This document shows positions 53,946 through 63,154 of a stretch of DNA of 64,000 bases, piece after piece (position 1 is the first letter of the stretch; every line of letters starts with the position of its first letter). A program made the translations under genes and the position numbers. The notes beneath the pieces are model-generated. The model was given only the letters and a program-made list of their open reading frames with translations, searched no databases and was not told the origin of the DNA. Source of the DNA: Stentor roeselii (Eukaryota > Ciliophora > Heterotrichea > Heterotrichida > Stentoridae); the NCBI GenBank assembly GCA_006503475.1, contig RSEH01000217.1:19363-83362 (forward strand). The letters run 5' to 3'.

Positions 53946-56552
53946 CTAATTTTTTCTAATATAAAATAACAAATACGCACTTGAATTCACTATCTGTGTC
54001 TGACTAATGCTCGAAATAACAGAATCATTGAAATCAAACCAAGCATCATCACTCTTAACACTCGCAGTGTAATGTCCAAAAGAATACGACCCGAAATGGT
54101 TACAAGTCGCAAAAAGTTCATATCTAAAGCCACATCCAAAATCATCCAACTCAAGATTCTCAACAGGAAACTGAACCAAGGTGTTAATTTTCGCCAAAGA
54201 GCTTTTAAACTTAAGCAGCTGAAAAATAAGGACTTTAGGAAACTGTTTAATAGAAAAATATTTAATCATCTGAGTTTTTTTATCACAAGTTTCACAAAAA
54301 CACTTATTTTCTTCATCTAAGTGCTCAGCATGAGTCATAATTTTAAGAGCTGAGTAAATATTATAATCCAAGGGAATCCCCACATTAATCGCATCAAGAT
54401 CTAAAAATTTTTTAGGAATTTCAGCATTTTTTTCATTAACCAAAACGAAAGCTTTCAAGATTTTAGAGTACTTTGAAAAAGGTTCTTCAATATAAACGAT
54501 ATCTTCTTTATTGTAGTCAAACTTTATGCTAGTCCATCGATCCAAGTTTCCAAATTTCAAATAAAAAACTTCTTGAATCTTTTCATTTAACTTATTTAAA
54601 AGTTGAAGATTTACTTCGAAATCAAAGAAAATTACCCTGTCAAACATGATTTTTCCCATTATTCCATTGAAAGAACAGACAATGTAGTCCTCACAAGGTG
54701 CTTGGTAAGCAACTAAAATTTTTCCAACATAATCCCCGATATCAGTATTTTTGACTTCTCCTCGAAAATGAAGAAAATCATAAAAACAAAGTAAAATTTT
54801 ACAAGCAAGTTCATTTTCCAGTAGTTCTTTAAGATCTTTTGTATTCCAGCTGAAAAAGCAGTTAATAACTCTTCTTCCAACATCCTTCCCTGGGTCAATA
54901 AAAACCACATAAAGCGTGATCTGAACTTTTTCTAAATTCGCGACTTGCAAAGGAAGAGTTAAAAACTTTTCTTCTTTAAAAGACATTTTTCCACATTCAA
55001 AACATTTCAAACAAGTTTCACTTATTCCATAAAAATTCCTTCCAATAACACTAGTCTCACCAGACATAAGTTCATCATTAATCGAATCCAACAAATGTAT
55101 TAAAAATTCATGAGAATCATGTTGAGAGACTCCAGAAAACATTGAAAATTTCTTACAAAATTCTTTTTTAAACTCAGAAGGAAAAACCACTCCTCGATTA
55201 ATTCCCCAGAGTTGAAATAAAAGTTTTCCAAAAGCTAAAGTAACAATAGAATTTCCTTGACTTTCATGTAGAAACATTTTATTTAAGAAGTAGTTTTTAA
55301 GGACATCAGTATGAGCCAAGCATTGAAGAACAGAGTTCATATAACAAGTATTTCCCAAGTTTCCCAGTCCTGTTTTTCCATTTCTTTCAATCATTTCACA
55401 GCAGTCGCCGATATGAATAAAAACATGTTGATCAAGGCAGGTCTTGCTGCAGTATTGAATAGTTTTACATTTAGGGCAAGTCACTAAAAGTTCTGACATT
55501 ATCAGGCAGTTCGGACAGGAAGACTCTAATTGACTGAAGACTGTCCAACTTCCATCAGCTTTTTGAAATTCAAATAAAAAAAGACTCTCAGAAGATGTAA
55601 AACTTGTCACTGCCTCTGCTGATGGAATGAAAAGTTTCTCACTTGGCTGGACGATTAAAGCATTTTTATCTGCTTTCCAGATACGGAAAACGTCGAAATT
55701 GTAAGAAATATGATCGAATGATGATTCTAGAAGTGACTTACAAGCTGAGACTACTTCTTGAATTGACTCTTTTTCGCTGTATTTAAATTCAAAAGGCTTT
55801 AAAAAACTGCTGGAGACTTGAGGAATGAAAAGAACTGATAAAGTCGGAAGGCAAATCTCATATTCTTTAAAATCGCTGTGAAATATACAGAATCTTTTTA
55901 TGTCCTGGTCTGAGCCGTACTTTTCTTTGATTATTTTAAAGGAAGTGCTGGAAAACAAGCTAAAATCTTCATTTTCGAAAAGGTTTTGCTTTAAGTCGAC
56001 TGATGCGTAGTCTCTTGGGTCTGAAGATGATTTTTCAATGAGGTGAAAATTACAGACTGGACCTGGGTGCTCGCCTTGGCCAAAAAGAAAATTTTTCCAT
56101 TTAAAGACCCATTCTTGACAAACAATAAAAACCACTTCACTTGTTTCTTTGTTTTTTATTTCAATCATTTGGTACTCTTCATTGTTTTTCAGGATTTTTT
56201 CTAATCTTTCCAGGTTTTTCAAGCTGTAGTCTTGAAAATCTAAATTTTTTGAATTTTTGATGGATTTCCAGTATTCAAAAGCAATGAGGTACTCCCCGAG
56301 GCCTTCATAGGACTTAGCAAGGATGACTTGAACCTTATCTTGAAAGAGGTCTGAGTCTTTTAAAGCATTTAAAGAGGCTGAAATAGCATTTGAGTAGTCT
56401 TTAAGACAAAGATAACAATAAGCGATTCCATAAAGCGAAACCGGTACCCGAGTGATAGCAAGACTTTGATTAAATCGTTGAATGGCTTGGGGATAATTCT
56501 TGTCTTTAATCAGGTCAGCAGCTTGTTTTGCAAGACTAAGAGCGGCGAGCAT
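53946..56552 (-). CDS. Ubiquitin-specific protease with TPR, DUSP and MYND domains
   Basis: An 868-residue deubiquitinase. Residues 1-125 are TPR-like (QAIQRFNQSLAITRVPVSLY). Residues about 145-235 resemble a DUSP domain (QEWVFKWKNFLFGQG, EHPGPVCNF). A MYND-type zinc finger lies at about 346-386 (CPNC, CPKCKTIQYCSKTC, HIGDC). The catalytic USP domain starts with the Cys box GLGNLGNTCYMNSVLQCL (Cys403) and ends with the His box FGHYTASVKSDDAWFDFND. SQHDSHEFL is the second conserved block. The USP core includes two CxxC pairs for zinc (CLKCFECG; CFCETC). The N-terminal TPR-DUSP-MYND arrangement with USP is not the one I know from animals. Substrates are unknown. Confidence 0.9.
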   Translation of the reverse strand: MLAALSLAKQAADLIKDKNYPQAIQRFNQSLAITRVPVSLYGIAYCYLCLKDYSNAISASLNALKDSDLFQDKVQVILAKSYEGLGEYLIAFEYWKSIKNSKNLDFQDYSLKNLERLEKILKNNEEYQMIEIKNKETSEVVFIVCQEWVFKWKNFLFGQGEHPGPVCNFHLIEKSSSDPRDYASVDLKQNLFENEDFSLFSSTSFKIIKEKYGSDQDIKRFCIFHSDFKEYEICLPTLSVLFIPQVSSSFLKPFEFKYSEKESIQEVVSACKSLLESSFDHISYNFDVFRIWKADKNALIVQPSEKLFIPSAEAVTSFTSSESLFLFEFQKADGSWTVFSQLESSCPNCLIMSELLVTCPKCKTIQYCSKTCLDQHVFIHIGDCCEMIERNGKTGLGNLGNTCYMNSVLQCLAHTDVLKNYFLNKMFLHESQGNSIVTLAFGKLLFQLWGINRGVVFPSEFKKEFCKKFSMFSGVSQHDSHEFLIHLLDSINDELMSGETSVIGRNFYGISETCLKCFECGKMSFKEEKFLTLPLQVANLEKVQITLYVVFIDPGKDVGRRVINCFFSWNTKDLKELLENELACKILLCFYDFLHFRGEVKNTDIGDYVGKILVAYQAPCEDYIVCSFNGIMGKIMFDRVIFFDFEVNLQLLNKLNEKIQEVFYLKFGNLDRWTSIKFDYNKEDIVYIEEPFSKYSKILKAFVLVNEKNAEIPKKFLDLDAINVGIPLDYNIYSALKIMTHAEHLDEENKCFCETCDKKTQMIKYFSIKQFPKVLIFQLLKFKSSLAKINTLVQFPVENLELDDFGCGFRYELFATCNHFGSYSFGHYTASVKSDDAWFDFNDSVISSISQTQIVNSSAYLLFYIRKN

Positions 56553-56573
56553 TACTAAAATAATTACTTTAAA

Positions 56574-58070
56574 CTAATGCTTAACTATCGGTCTTGTTTT
56601 CTCGATGACTTCTTTTAACAGAGGTTTATTCAAGGCTCTTTCAATGTAGTCCATTTTATGCACTTCGCTGTTTTTCTTGTCAATGATTTGGTCCTTCAGT
56701 TCATTTGCGTACATTTTATAAATCGCATCTCGTTTATCTTTTTCTTCTTTAGTGACCTTGTCAAATTCTTCACAGTCTTTTTTCCAGATCATGGCTTGTT
56801 TTGTCTGTAAGTCTTTTTCTTTTCTTTTCCTTGCTTCTTTTTCGTCCATTTGAATTTTTAAGATTTTTCTCATTTCTGCCTTTTGAATCTTGTCTCTTTC
56901 TCTGAGGCGGTTTTGTTCATCTTGGTCGTAATCAATAGTTCTTTGATAATAGTCCATAAGTCTTCGGTCTTCATCTAAGTTGGCATCTCTCTGTTGTTTC
57001 AAAACAGTTTCGCCCATAGAATTCATATAACTTTGAATCCTTTCTTCTCTTTTTTTTATTTCATTAACTCGATCTTCTTCGATTTTATCTAAAATCCTTT
57101 CATGAGCTCTTTGCATTTCAATGTCTTCGATTCTTTCAAAGGCTTCTTTTTCTTTTTGTTTTGCTTTGTTTTTCATGTTTTCTTCAAGCATTTGACGTCT
57201 TTGCATCATTTCTTCGTATTTTTTTCGTTTGTAGGACTCGATTTCTTCTCGGTGCTCTTGTTGAAGACGGTTGACCATTGCCATGTCGGTTTGAAGTTCT
57301 TCTTTTGCTTGATATCTTTTCATGCGTTTTAAGTCTTTTAACTGACGATCTCGAAGCATTTTTTCGTGCATTATTTTTTCTCTTTGAAGTTTTAGTCTTG
57401 CTTCTTCTTTCATGTCGTATTGTTTTAAGTTGTAGTCTTGGGTCTCGATGTACTGTTGAAGTTCTATTTTTTCCATTTGTTGTTTTCGCTTTTTTTCTTC
57501 GATTTGTCGGTCTAGTTCCATCTTTAATGCCTCTTTTTGCTGACGGAGACGCTCTTGTCTTCGAGCTTCTTCTTCTCGGTATAGGGCTTGCTTGTATTCC
57601 ATGATGACCGCCCATTCATCTTTATCTGAAGGTAAAATCTCTGAAGACACATGCGACTTAACATCAAACTGACTAGCATTCTCCTGGACTTTAGAAGTTT
57701 CAGATAATTTCGAAGCACCAGACATATAAGAAACCGACTTTTCAGATTTCGGAGGTTTGACCGAAGCCACTTGACTGGCGCCTGTCTTGACAGAAATTCC
57801 TGACATATAAGAAGAATGTCCAATACTAGTTCCAGCATTGATTCTTTCATCTAATTTTTTAAGATTTTCTTCAGTCAAAGGAAGTCCAGCCAATGCGCTT
57901 TCAACTTCTTGTTCAATAAACGAGGGTCTTCTACGGTTACCGTATTTCGCAAGGAACTTAGTCACAAGTTTTCCTTTCAGTTCTTCTCGATGTTTGAGTT
58001 TCATGAGTTTTTCACGTCTTTGGTCAGACATTCCTGATGAGACTGACTTTTTCGAGCCCGCAACAGACAT
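56574..58070 (-). CDS. Trichohyalin/plectin-homology (TPH)-like coiled-coil protein, probably ciliary
   Basis: A 498-residue protein. The first 150 residues are Ser-rich and partly ordered (YGNRRRPSFIEQEVESAL). Residues about 155-480 form a nearly continuous charged helix rich in Glu, Lys, Arg, Met and Gln (REEEARRQERLRQQKEALK; EAFERIEDIEMQRAHERIL). This style matches TPH-domain proteins such as CFAP45, CFAP53, MNS1 and trichoplein, which are filamentous microtubule inner proteins or keratin/centriole binders. The exact orthologue is not determined. The ATG is preceded by TTATAATTTA. It lies 21 bp upstream of the USP gene on the same strand. Confidence 0.75.
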   Translation of the reverse strand: MSVAGSKKSVSSGMSDQRREKLMKLKHREELKGKLVTKFLAKYGNRRRPSFIEQEVESALAGLPLTEENLKKLDERINAGTSIGHSSYMSGISVKTGASQVASVKPPKSEKSVSYMSGASKLSETSKVQENASQFDVKSHVSSEILPSDKDEWAVIMEYKQALYREEEARRQERLRQQKEALKMELDRQIEEKKRKQQMEKIELQQYIETQDYNLKQYDMKEEARLKLQREKIMHEKMLRDRQLKDLKRMKRYQAKEELQTDMAMVNRLQQEHREEIESYKRKKYEEMMQRRQMLEENMKNKAKQKEKEAFERIEDIEMQRAHERILDKIEEDRVNEIKKREERIQSYMNSMGETVLKQQRDANLDEDRRLMDYYQRTIDYDQDEQNRLRERDKIQKAEMRKILKIQMDEKEARKRKEKDLQTKQAMIWKKDCEEFDKVTKEEKDKRDAIYKMYANELKDQIIDKKNSEVHKMDYIERALNKPLLKEVIEKTRPIVKH

Positions 58071-58222
58071 TAAATTATAAGAAAGTCGGTGGATTAGATT
58101 ATTTTAAATGATTTGAAAGGACAAAGTGAAAACATGAAGCGCTTTTGACAAGATGATTATTTTTGTGAAGATTTTTTAATAATTAAGACCTGATGAAAGT
58201 TATTCAAAAGACATTAAATTTT

Positions 58223-58777
58223 TTACATCATATCATTCGACTTATTTCTTTGATTTCTAGATAATGGGCGCTTTCCGGTTAATTTTTTTAATGGGATGTT
58301 TTCTTTCAGGTTAGAAAGGGCTGAAGGGACTCGTTTTAACTTTGGCTTTAAAGGTTTAGACCCGGGTCTTCCTGTTGATGATTTTTTTGAAGGCTTTTCA
58401 AGAAGTTGACTTGATTTTTTAACCTCTTTGCCGGCTTGGGTTGAAGCGTTGCGGTAAAGTTCTTTTAATAGTTTTGACCGAATTTCTTTGTTTTTTTCTG
58501 AACGGTCAACGACTTCTGAGGTGATTTTGGTTTGGATGTTTTGAATCACGTTGTTGAATTCGGACATTGACGGGTTTTGAAAAGGCGCTTCGCTGATTTG
58601 AGTTGTTTTTGTGCTTGTTTCGGTTTTTTCTGTGGTTTCATCGTTTAGGTGAAGGTCTAGGTCTTCAAATCTGTTGATTGAATAAGATCTTTTGTGTCTA
58701 CGACTTGCGATGTAGTTCATTTTAAAAGTTTTAAATATGAGATTCGATTTGATCTTTGAAGGTTTAGAGTTTGGCAT
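58223..58777 (-). CDS. Small Lys/Ser-rich hypothetical protein
   Basis: A 184-residue, basic, probably disordered protein (SSTGRPGSKPLKPKLKRVPS, ending LSRNQRNKSNDMM). No domain is recognised. ATG at 58777 gives the longest form; ATG at 58720 (MNYIASRRHKRSYS, preceded by CTTTTAAA) is an alternative and may be the real start. It is divergent from the helicase-like gene at 58987. Confidence 0.5.
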   Translation of the reverse strand: MPNSKPSKIKSNLIFKTFKMNYIASRRHKRSYSINRFEDLDLHLNDETTEKTETSTKTTQISEAPFQNPSMSEFNNVIQNIQTKITSEVVDRSEKNKEIRSKLLKELYRNASTQAGKEVKKSSQLLEKPSKKSSTGRPGSKPLKPKLKRVPSALSNLKENIPLKKLTGKRPLSRNQRNKSNDMM

Positions 58778-58986
58778 TTTGAATTAGGAGTGAGGATGGG
58801 GAAAGTTTTAGAGAAGTTGGGGAGTTTATTAGTGTTTTTTTATTTGGAAATGGGAAAGTTAGTTTAATTGGAGATGATTAATATGTTGTAATTATTGTTT
58901 ATGTTAGGAGGATTTATATAGAGATTGATGAATTAGTGCTAGGAAAGGTAATACTCCAAAAAAATCCTAAACCATAAATTAACTAA

Positions 58987-60135
58987 ATGGATTCAGACCA
59001 TCTTTCTATAGAAAAGAACTTCGACTACGGTCAAATAAATTCATACGACGACCTTCCCCTGAAGCCATCTGTAAAATCCTGCATAAAAGAAGAAAAAATT
59101 GAAATTCCTCTAATACACTCTCACATCCTTCCAGCAATCTTGAACATAAATGACATTTTACTGTCATCCCCAGCAGCAACAGGAAAAAGTTCATTAATTT
59201 CAATAGCCCTACACCAAGTAATAAGCGAAAGAAATCAAAACCTTCAAATCTTAATCGTCGAACAACTCGAGCATCTTGTTCGAGAAACTTACGACAACCT
59301 TCATCATTTTTCAATGAATTCAAATATAAACTACTTCTTAGGCGACAAATCAAGTACTTTAAAAGCTGACTTTAGACCTTTCGCTCATTGTCAAGTTGCA
59401 ATAGTTTCATGTAGAAAGTGCTTTTTACTTCTAAGTCACTCGAGAAGGTCTTATTCGACTGTAAAGTTCGTGATTTTAGATGCACTTGATCCTAGTTATG
59501 AGAAAAGTTTAAATGTTTTAAACCTCTTGAAAGAAAAAATTCCTCATGCGACTTATTGGGTCACGACAAGGATCAGAGAAGAAGAACATGAAAAATTAAA
59601 CTTTTTTAAGAATTATTTGAAGAATCCTTGTGTCTTGCTTGTTAAGAAAAATCATTTTGATGTTAGGAACTTGAGTCATTCTTTCACTGTTGTTCAGAAC
59701 TTTGAGGAAAAAATTTTTTACTTGAAAAAAATATTGAGTATGAATAAAGAATGTCAAAAAGTTGTGTTTTTTGGAAAAAATACGAATTTTAAGAGGATTT
59801 TAAATGATATAGAGAGTTTCTCACCTGTTTTACTTCATGAGGAACAACAACAGGGAATTATTTTAAGGAATTTTTATAAGAAAATGTTTAAGGTTTTAGT
59901 TGTTGATGGAAAACAGTTTTTTTCGAGAAAGATTAAAAGTTCTGGATATTTGTATGTTGTGATTTTTGATGTTCCTGAATTAGATGTTTATGAAACTTTA
60001 TCAAGAAGGGGAGGATGTAAAACTGATGATCGAGTTTACACTTTTGTTCAGGGTAATGATGAGGCTGAACGTATTGAAGAAATTTCCAGAAAGTATAGGA
60101 TACGAATTTCAAGATGGCCCAATGATAACGATTGA
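58987..60135 (+). CDS. Degenerate eIF4A/FAL1-like DEAD-box protein
   Basis: A 382-residue protein with the length and layout of eIF4A (about 400 residues). The Q-motif region (LKPSVKSCIKEEKIEIPLIH) lacks the Gln. Walker A is SPAATGKSS (61-69), still plausible for ATP. The DEAD box reads LDALD (Asp165, Asp168), so the Glu of the catalytic pair is missing. The SAT motif reads VTT. The C-terminal HRxGRxGR motif is changed to SRRGGCKTDDR. ATP hydrolysis and RNA unwinding are therefore unlikely. It may be a regulatory RNA-binding relic or a partner of a true eIF4A. The frame is fully open, so selection probably maintains it. Confidence 0.78.
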   Translation: MDSDHLSIEKNFDYGQINSYDDLPLKPSVKSCIKEEKIEIPLIHSHILPAILNINDILLSSPAATGKSSLISIALHQVISERNQNLQILIVEQLEHLVRETYDNLHHFSMNSNINYFLGDKSSTLKADFRPFAHCQVAIVSCRKCFLLLSHSRRSYSTVKFVILDALDPSYEKSLNVLNLLKEKIPHATYWVTTRIREEEHEKLNFFKNYLKNPCVLLVKKNHFDVRNLSHSFTVVQNFEEKIFYLKKILSMNKECQKVVFFGKNTNFKRILNDIESFSPVLLHEEQQQGIILRNFYKKMFKVLVVDGKQFFSRKIKSSGYLYVVIFDVPELDVYETLSRRGGCKTDDRVYTFVQGNDEAERIEEISRKYRIRISRWPNDND

Positions 60136-60532
60136 AAAGTTGGATTAGAATAATTTAATAGATTAGTTGTGCAGAGAATATTAAATTTCAAGGGTATTTC
60201 TGAATGATAATAATTTAGACTGAAATTAGTTTATTAATATCATAGAGTAGAAATACTTAAACTAATAATTACTTTAGACTATCTTTATTTAATTTATCCA
60301 AAAATAGAAATTTTATCATCAGATTAAGGCAGACCATTCAATTTTCAAGCATTATTTTAGGCAGGGAAATGAAGGTTTTAGATTATTGATTTATATTGCG
60401 GACGATTTGAAGGAATTCTAACATTTTAATTGTATAGTTCCGTATAGTTGATTCCATGCGTGTTTAAAAATATCCTATCATAAAAAATAGATTCATAAAA
60501 ATAATCTAGCCAGCACTAACTAATTAACTAAT
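60136..60532. other. 397-bp AT-rich convergent spacer
   Basis: Lies between the 3' ends of the DEAD-box-like gene and the receptor gene. No repeat, RNA or ORF of interest was seen. Confidence 0.5.
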
Positions 60533-63154
60533 TCATTTATCTTGAATATTAGGTTGAAATCCAACTAAACTAATTTCACTATTCCCACTATCTCCATAAT
60601 CACCTTCTCTATACTTAGACTCAGGTTTAACAAGATCTCGATCTAGACTAAATTGAAACTTAATCAAATCAGGAATCAAATTCGGTTCATCACTAATAAA
60701 AACCTCATTAGAATTATCAGATGATTTCAATCCTAACACACAAAAAAAACACAGTCCACCAAGTAAGGCCAACGTCGAAAACTTTCGATTAGAAACCATT
60801 TCAAAAGTTGTACTAATAAAAATTCCCCAAAATCCCATCAAGAGTAAAGTAATCTGATATTTGAATATTTTTTCATAATTAAATGATTTGATTCTTAATG
60901 TTATCAAAGCTAGGCACAAAATGACTCCACAGATCAAATAGCCACTCATCACTTTGCTGTAAGGCTCTAGGTTGATTTTAAGTAAGACAAGTAAAAGTTG
61001 TGAAATGCTTAGGATTGATAAATACTTTGCACTTGTTTTAAGTCTTAGACCAACTTGGATGGTTTGCCAAAAAGGTCTGATAAAAGTAGAAATAATCAGG
61101 AAGATTGTTAGGGAGATGGTTGATATTGAAACGTATATTAGGTGCTTTCCCTTGTAACAGTATTCTGAGCAGTCTTTTGATAAAAATGAGTCAGTTATGT
61201 TGTTTGTTAATCCTTCTTCACATCGATAAATATTCATGGACATTAAAATCAGTGGCATGAAGCCAATATGCCCTATTAATGGTAAAACGTTTTCGATTGC
61301 TAATTCGAAGTACTTTACAAATTTTTTGCAATTTTTCATAATAAAAATAGTGAAAATAACACTAAAAGCATATATCAATTTTAGAACTATAAGCCATATA
61401 GAGAAAATCCAAAATTGATTGTTTTCGAATTTGTAAAAAGTAGCCATATCCAAACCTGCAAAATAGTTATAATCTCTTGAAATAATACTAATCACGCCGC
61501 TTTGAACATCCAGTGCAATTATCTGGAAAAACTCACATATAAAGAAAAATTGATAAATAACGTCTTGGTAACTAGGAAGTGTTTTAGTCATTAATTGTGG
61601 AATAGTATTATTAAAATTCTTCTGAGAGAAATAGGCAGCTATTGATGTGACTATGAAGAGTATTATAGAAATTATATGAAGTATAAGTAAACCATATTTC
61701 GATCTTTGTTTGTATTTTGAATAAACACATTTACTTGCTATTCTGTAGTTAGTTGGAGTAGAGCCATCATCTGTGGCCCAGACAGGATCGTTGATTTGTT
61801 CAGCAGCTAAAACAGAAAACTTGCTTAAATCTAGAAATTGAATATATTCAACTTTATTCGAGGTTGTATTCATAAAAAACTGATAATAAGTAGCCGATTT
61901 AGTAACTCTTGAGTTTTCATTATTCCTGAAATAAACATCTCCAGTGCATCCTGTAAATCTTTGGCTCCTCATAGCCTCCATAATTAAATAGGGATTTTCA
62001 TAGTCTTCTCCTTTTTTCATCAGATATTTGAGAGAATTGCTAATTGTTAAAAATGTATCGAAGGTTATACACATACTGACTATAGGAGAAAATTTTTTTT
62101 TTAGTTCTTTTTGAATGATTTTTCCAAAATCTGATTTATATTCTCGAGAGGACACACATAAGCTACTATATAAAATTTCCAAATGTTTTTTAAAATATTT
62201 TTCATTAACGTTATCTTCAGAGGCAAAATAACTCTTGAAGGATGAAATGATGATAAGATCTCCTTTTCTTAATCCAACATCATAAAATCCTTCAAGTACT
62301 TCCAAATAGGATGTGATCAACATAAAAACCACTCTGCATTTCGTGTCTCTAATATATTCAAAAAAATACTTATACTTGGAGAAGTCACTCCTTGTATAAT
62401 TATCTGGAAAAAATCTATATTCTTCAGAGTTTATAATTTTCATACCTATATCTTCAAACATTTTGCTATAGAGGCGATACATCTCTCTATCCAAAGCACC
62501 ATCACCTGTAATTAGTATCATATCATTCCAATTAAAGATTTTAAACATGATTAGTGAATTTTGAATGAATAGATAACCATCTCCAGTTAATTTTAAAAAC
62601 TCTGGGAATAGAGTTTTGTTGTTCATGAAACCTGAACCAGATGAAGGAGATATTTGTGGAAGAAAGACATTCATTTTTTTAAAACTCTGAGCGTTAGCCA
62701 AACTTGATTCACTCCAGAATCCAGTTATATAAACAAGGCCAAGGTTTATTGTATGTTTTGATAAACACGACATACACCAAGGTAAATCATAGTAAAGATT
62801 TCCGCAGTCTGTAGGAATAAACACAAATTCAAAATCTTCAAAGTCTTTATCTAAGTTGACTAATTCAGCAGCATAAAAAGCTCCATTAAAGGTATATGAT
62901 GTTTTTGTATAAATCATACCATTAGGTTCAGCTGTTCCATTGGCAATCATTATACTCAACTTTTTCTTAGCATTTAGAGTTTTTATGTTTGTATTATTCC
63001 CTGTGAACAACAATGGTTTGCTTATTTTTATTGATTCGTTGATAGTCCCAACTATTTCTTTATATCCATTTTTAACATTTACTATTGCGAAATCTTTCAG
63101 ACAGAGGTTCTCATAACAAATTTCATTGAAATCGTAAAAAGTAAAAGTTTTCAA
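60533..63154 (-). CDS. PBP1 (ANF-receptor-like) ligand-binding multi-TM receptor, 5' end unresolved
   Basis: An open frame of 873 codons. Residues about 65-435 form a periplasmic-binding-protein type I fold. It contains KKLSIMIANG at the start of the fold, LITGDGALDREMYR, and FTGCTGDVYFRNNENSR, the characteristic end block seen in class C GPCRs and natriuretic-peptide receptors. From about 490 to 805 there are eight to ten membrane segments (GLLILHIISIILFIVTSIAA and others), not the canonical seven-helix order. The C-terminus is short and acidic. No ATG lies at the upstream edge of the frame (63154 is TTG). The frame runs on to about 63217 without ATG, and the first internal ATG lies inside the fold. 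A nearby ATG at 63233 (MLFLIIIK) is one base out of frame. This is probably a chemosensory receptor. Confidence 0.75.
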   Translation of the reverse strand: MKTFTFYDFNEICYENLCLKDFAIVNVKNGYKEIVGTINESIKISKPLLFTGNNTNIKTLNAKKKLSIMIANGTAEPNGMIYTKTSYTFNGAFYAAELVNLDKDFEDFEFVFIPTDCGNLYYDLPWCMSCLSKHTINLGLVYITGFWSESSLANAQSFKKMNVFLPQISPSSGSGFMNNKTLFPEFLKLTGDGYLFIQNSLIMFKIFNWNDMILITGDGALDREMYRLYSKMFEDIGMKIINSEEYRFFPDNYTRSDFSKYKYFFEYIRDTKCRVVFMLITSYLEVLEGFYDVGLRKGDLIIISSFKSYFASEDNVNEKYFKKHLEILYSSLCVSSREYKSDFGKIIQKELKKKFSPIVSMCITFDTFLTISNSLKYLMKKGEDYENPYLIMEAMRSQRFTGCTGDVYFRNNENSRVTKSATYYQFFMNTTSNKVEYIQFLDLSKFSVLAAEQINDPVWATDDGSTPTNYRIASKCVYSKYKQRSKYGLLILHIISIILFIVTSIAAYFSQKNFNNTIPQLMTKTLPSYQDVIYQFFFICEFFQIIALDVQSGVISIISRDYNYFAGLDMATFYKFENNQFWIFSIWLIVLKLIYAFSVIFTIFIMKNCKKFVKYFELAIENVLPLIGHIGFMPLILMSMNIYRCEEGLTNNITDSFLSKDCSEYCYKGKHLIYVSISTISLTIFLIISTFIRPFWQTIQVGLRLKTSAKYLSILSISQLLLVLLKINLEPYSKVMSGYLICGVILCLALITLRIKSFNYEKIFKYQITLLLMGFWGIFISTTFEMVSNRKFSTLALLGGLCFFCVLGLKSSDNSNEVFISDEPNLIPDLIKFQFSLDRDLVKPESKYREGDYGDSGNSEISLVGFQPNIQDK

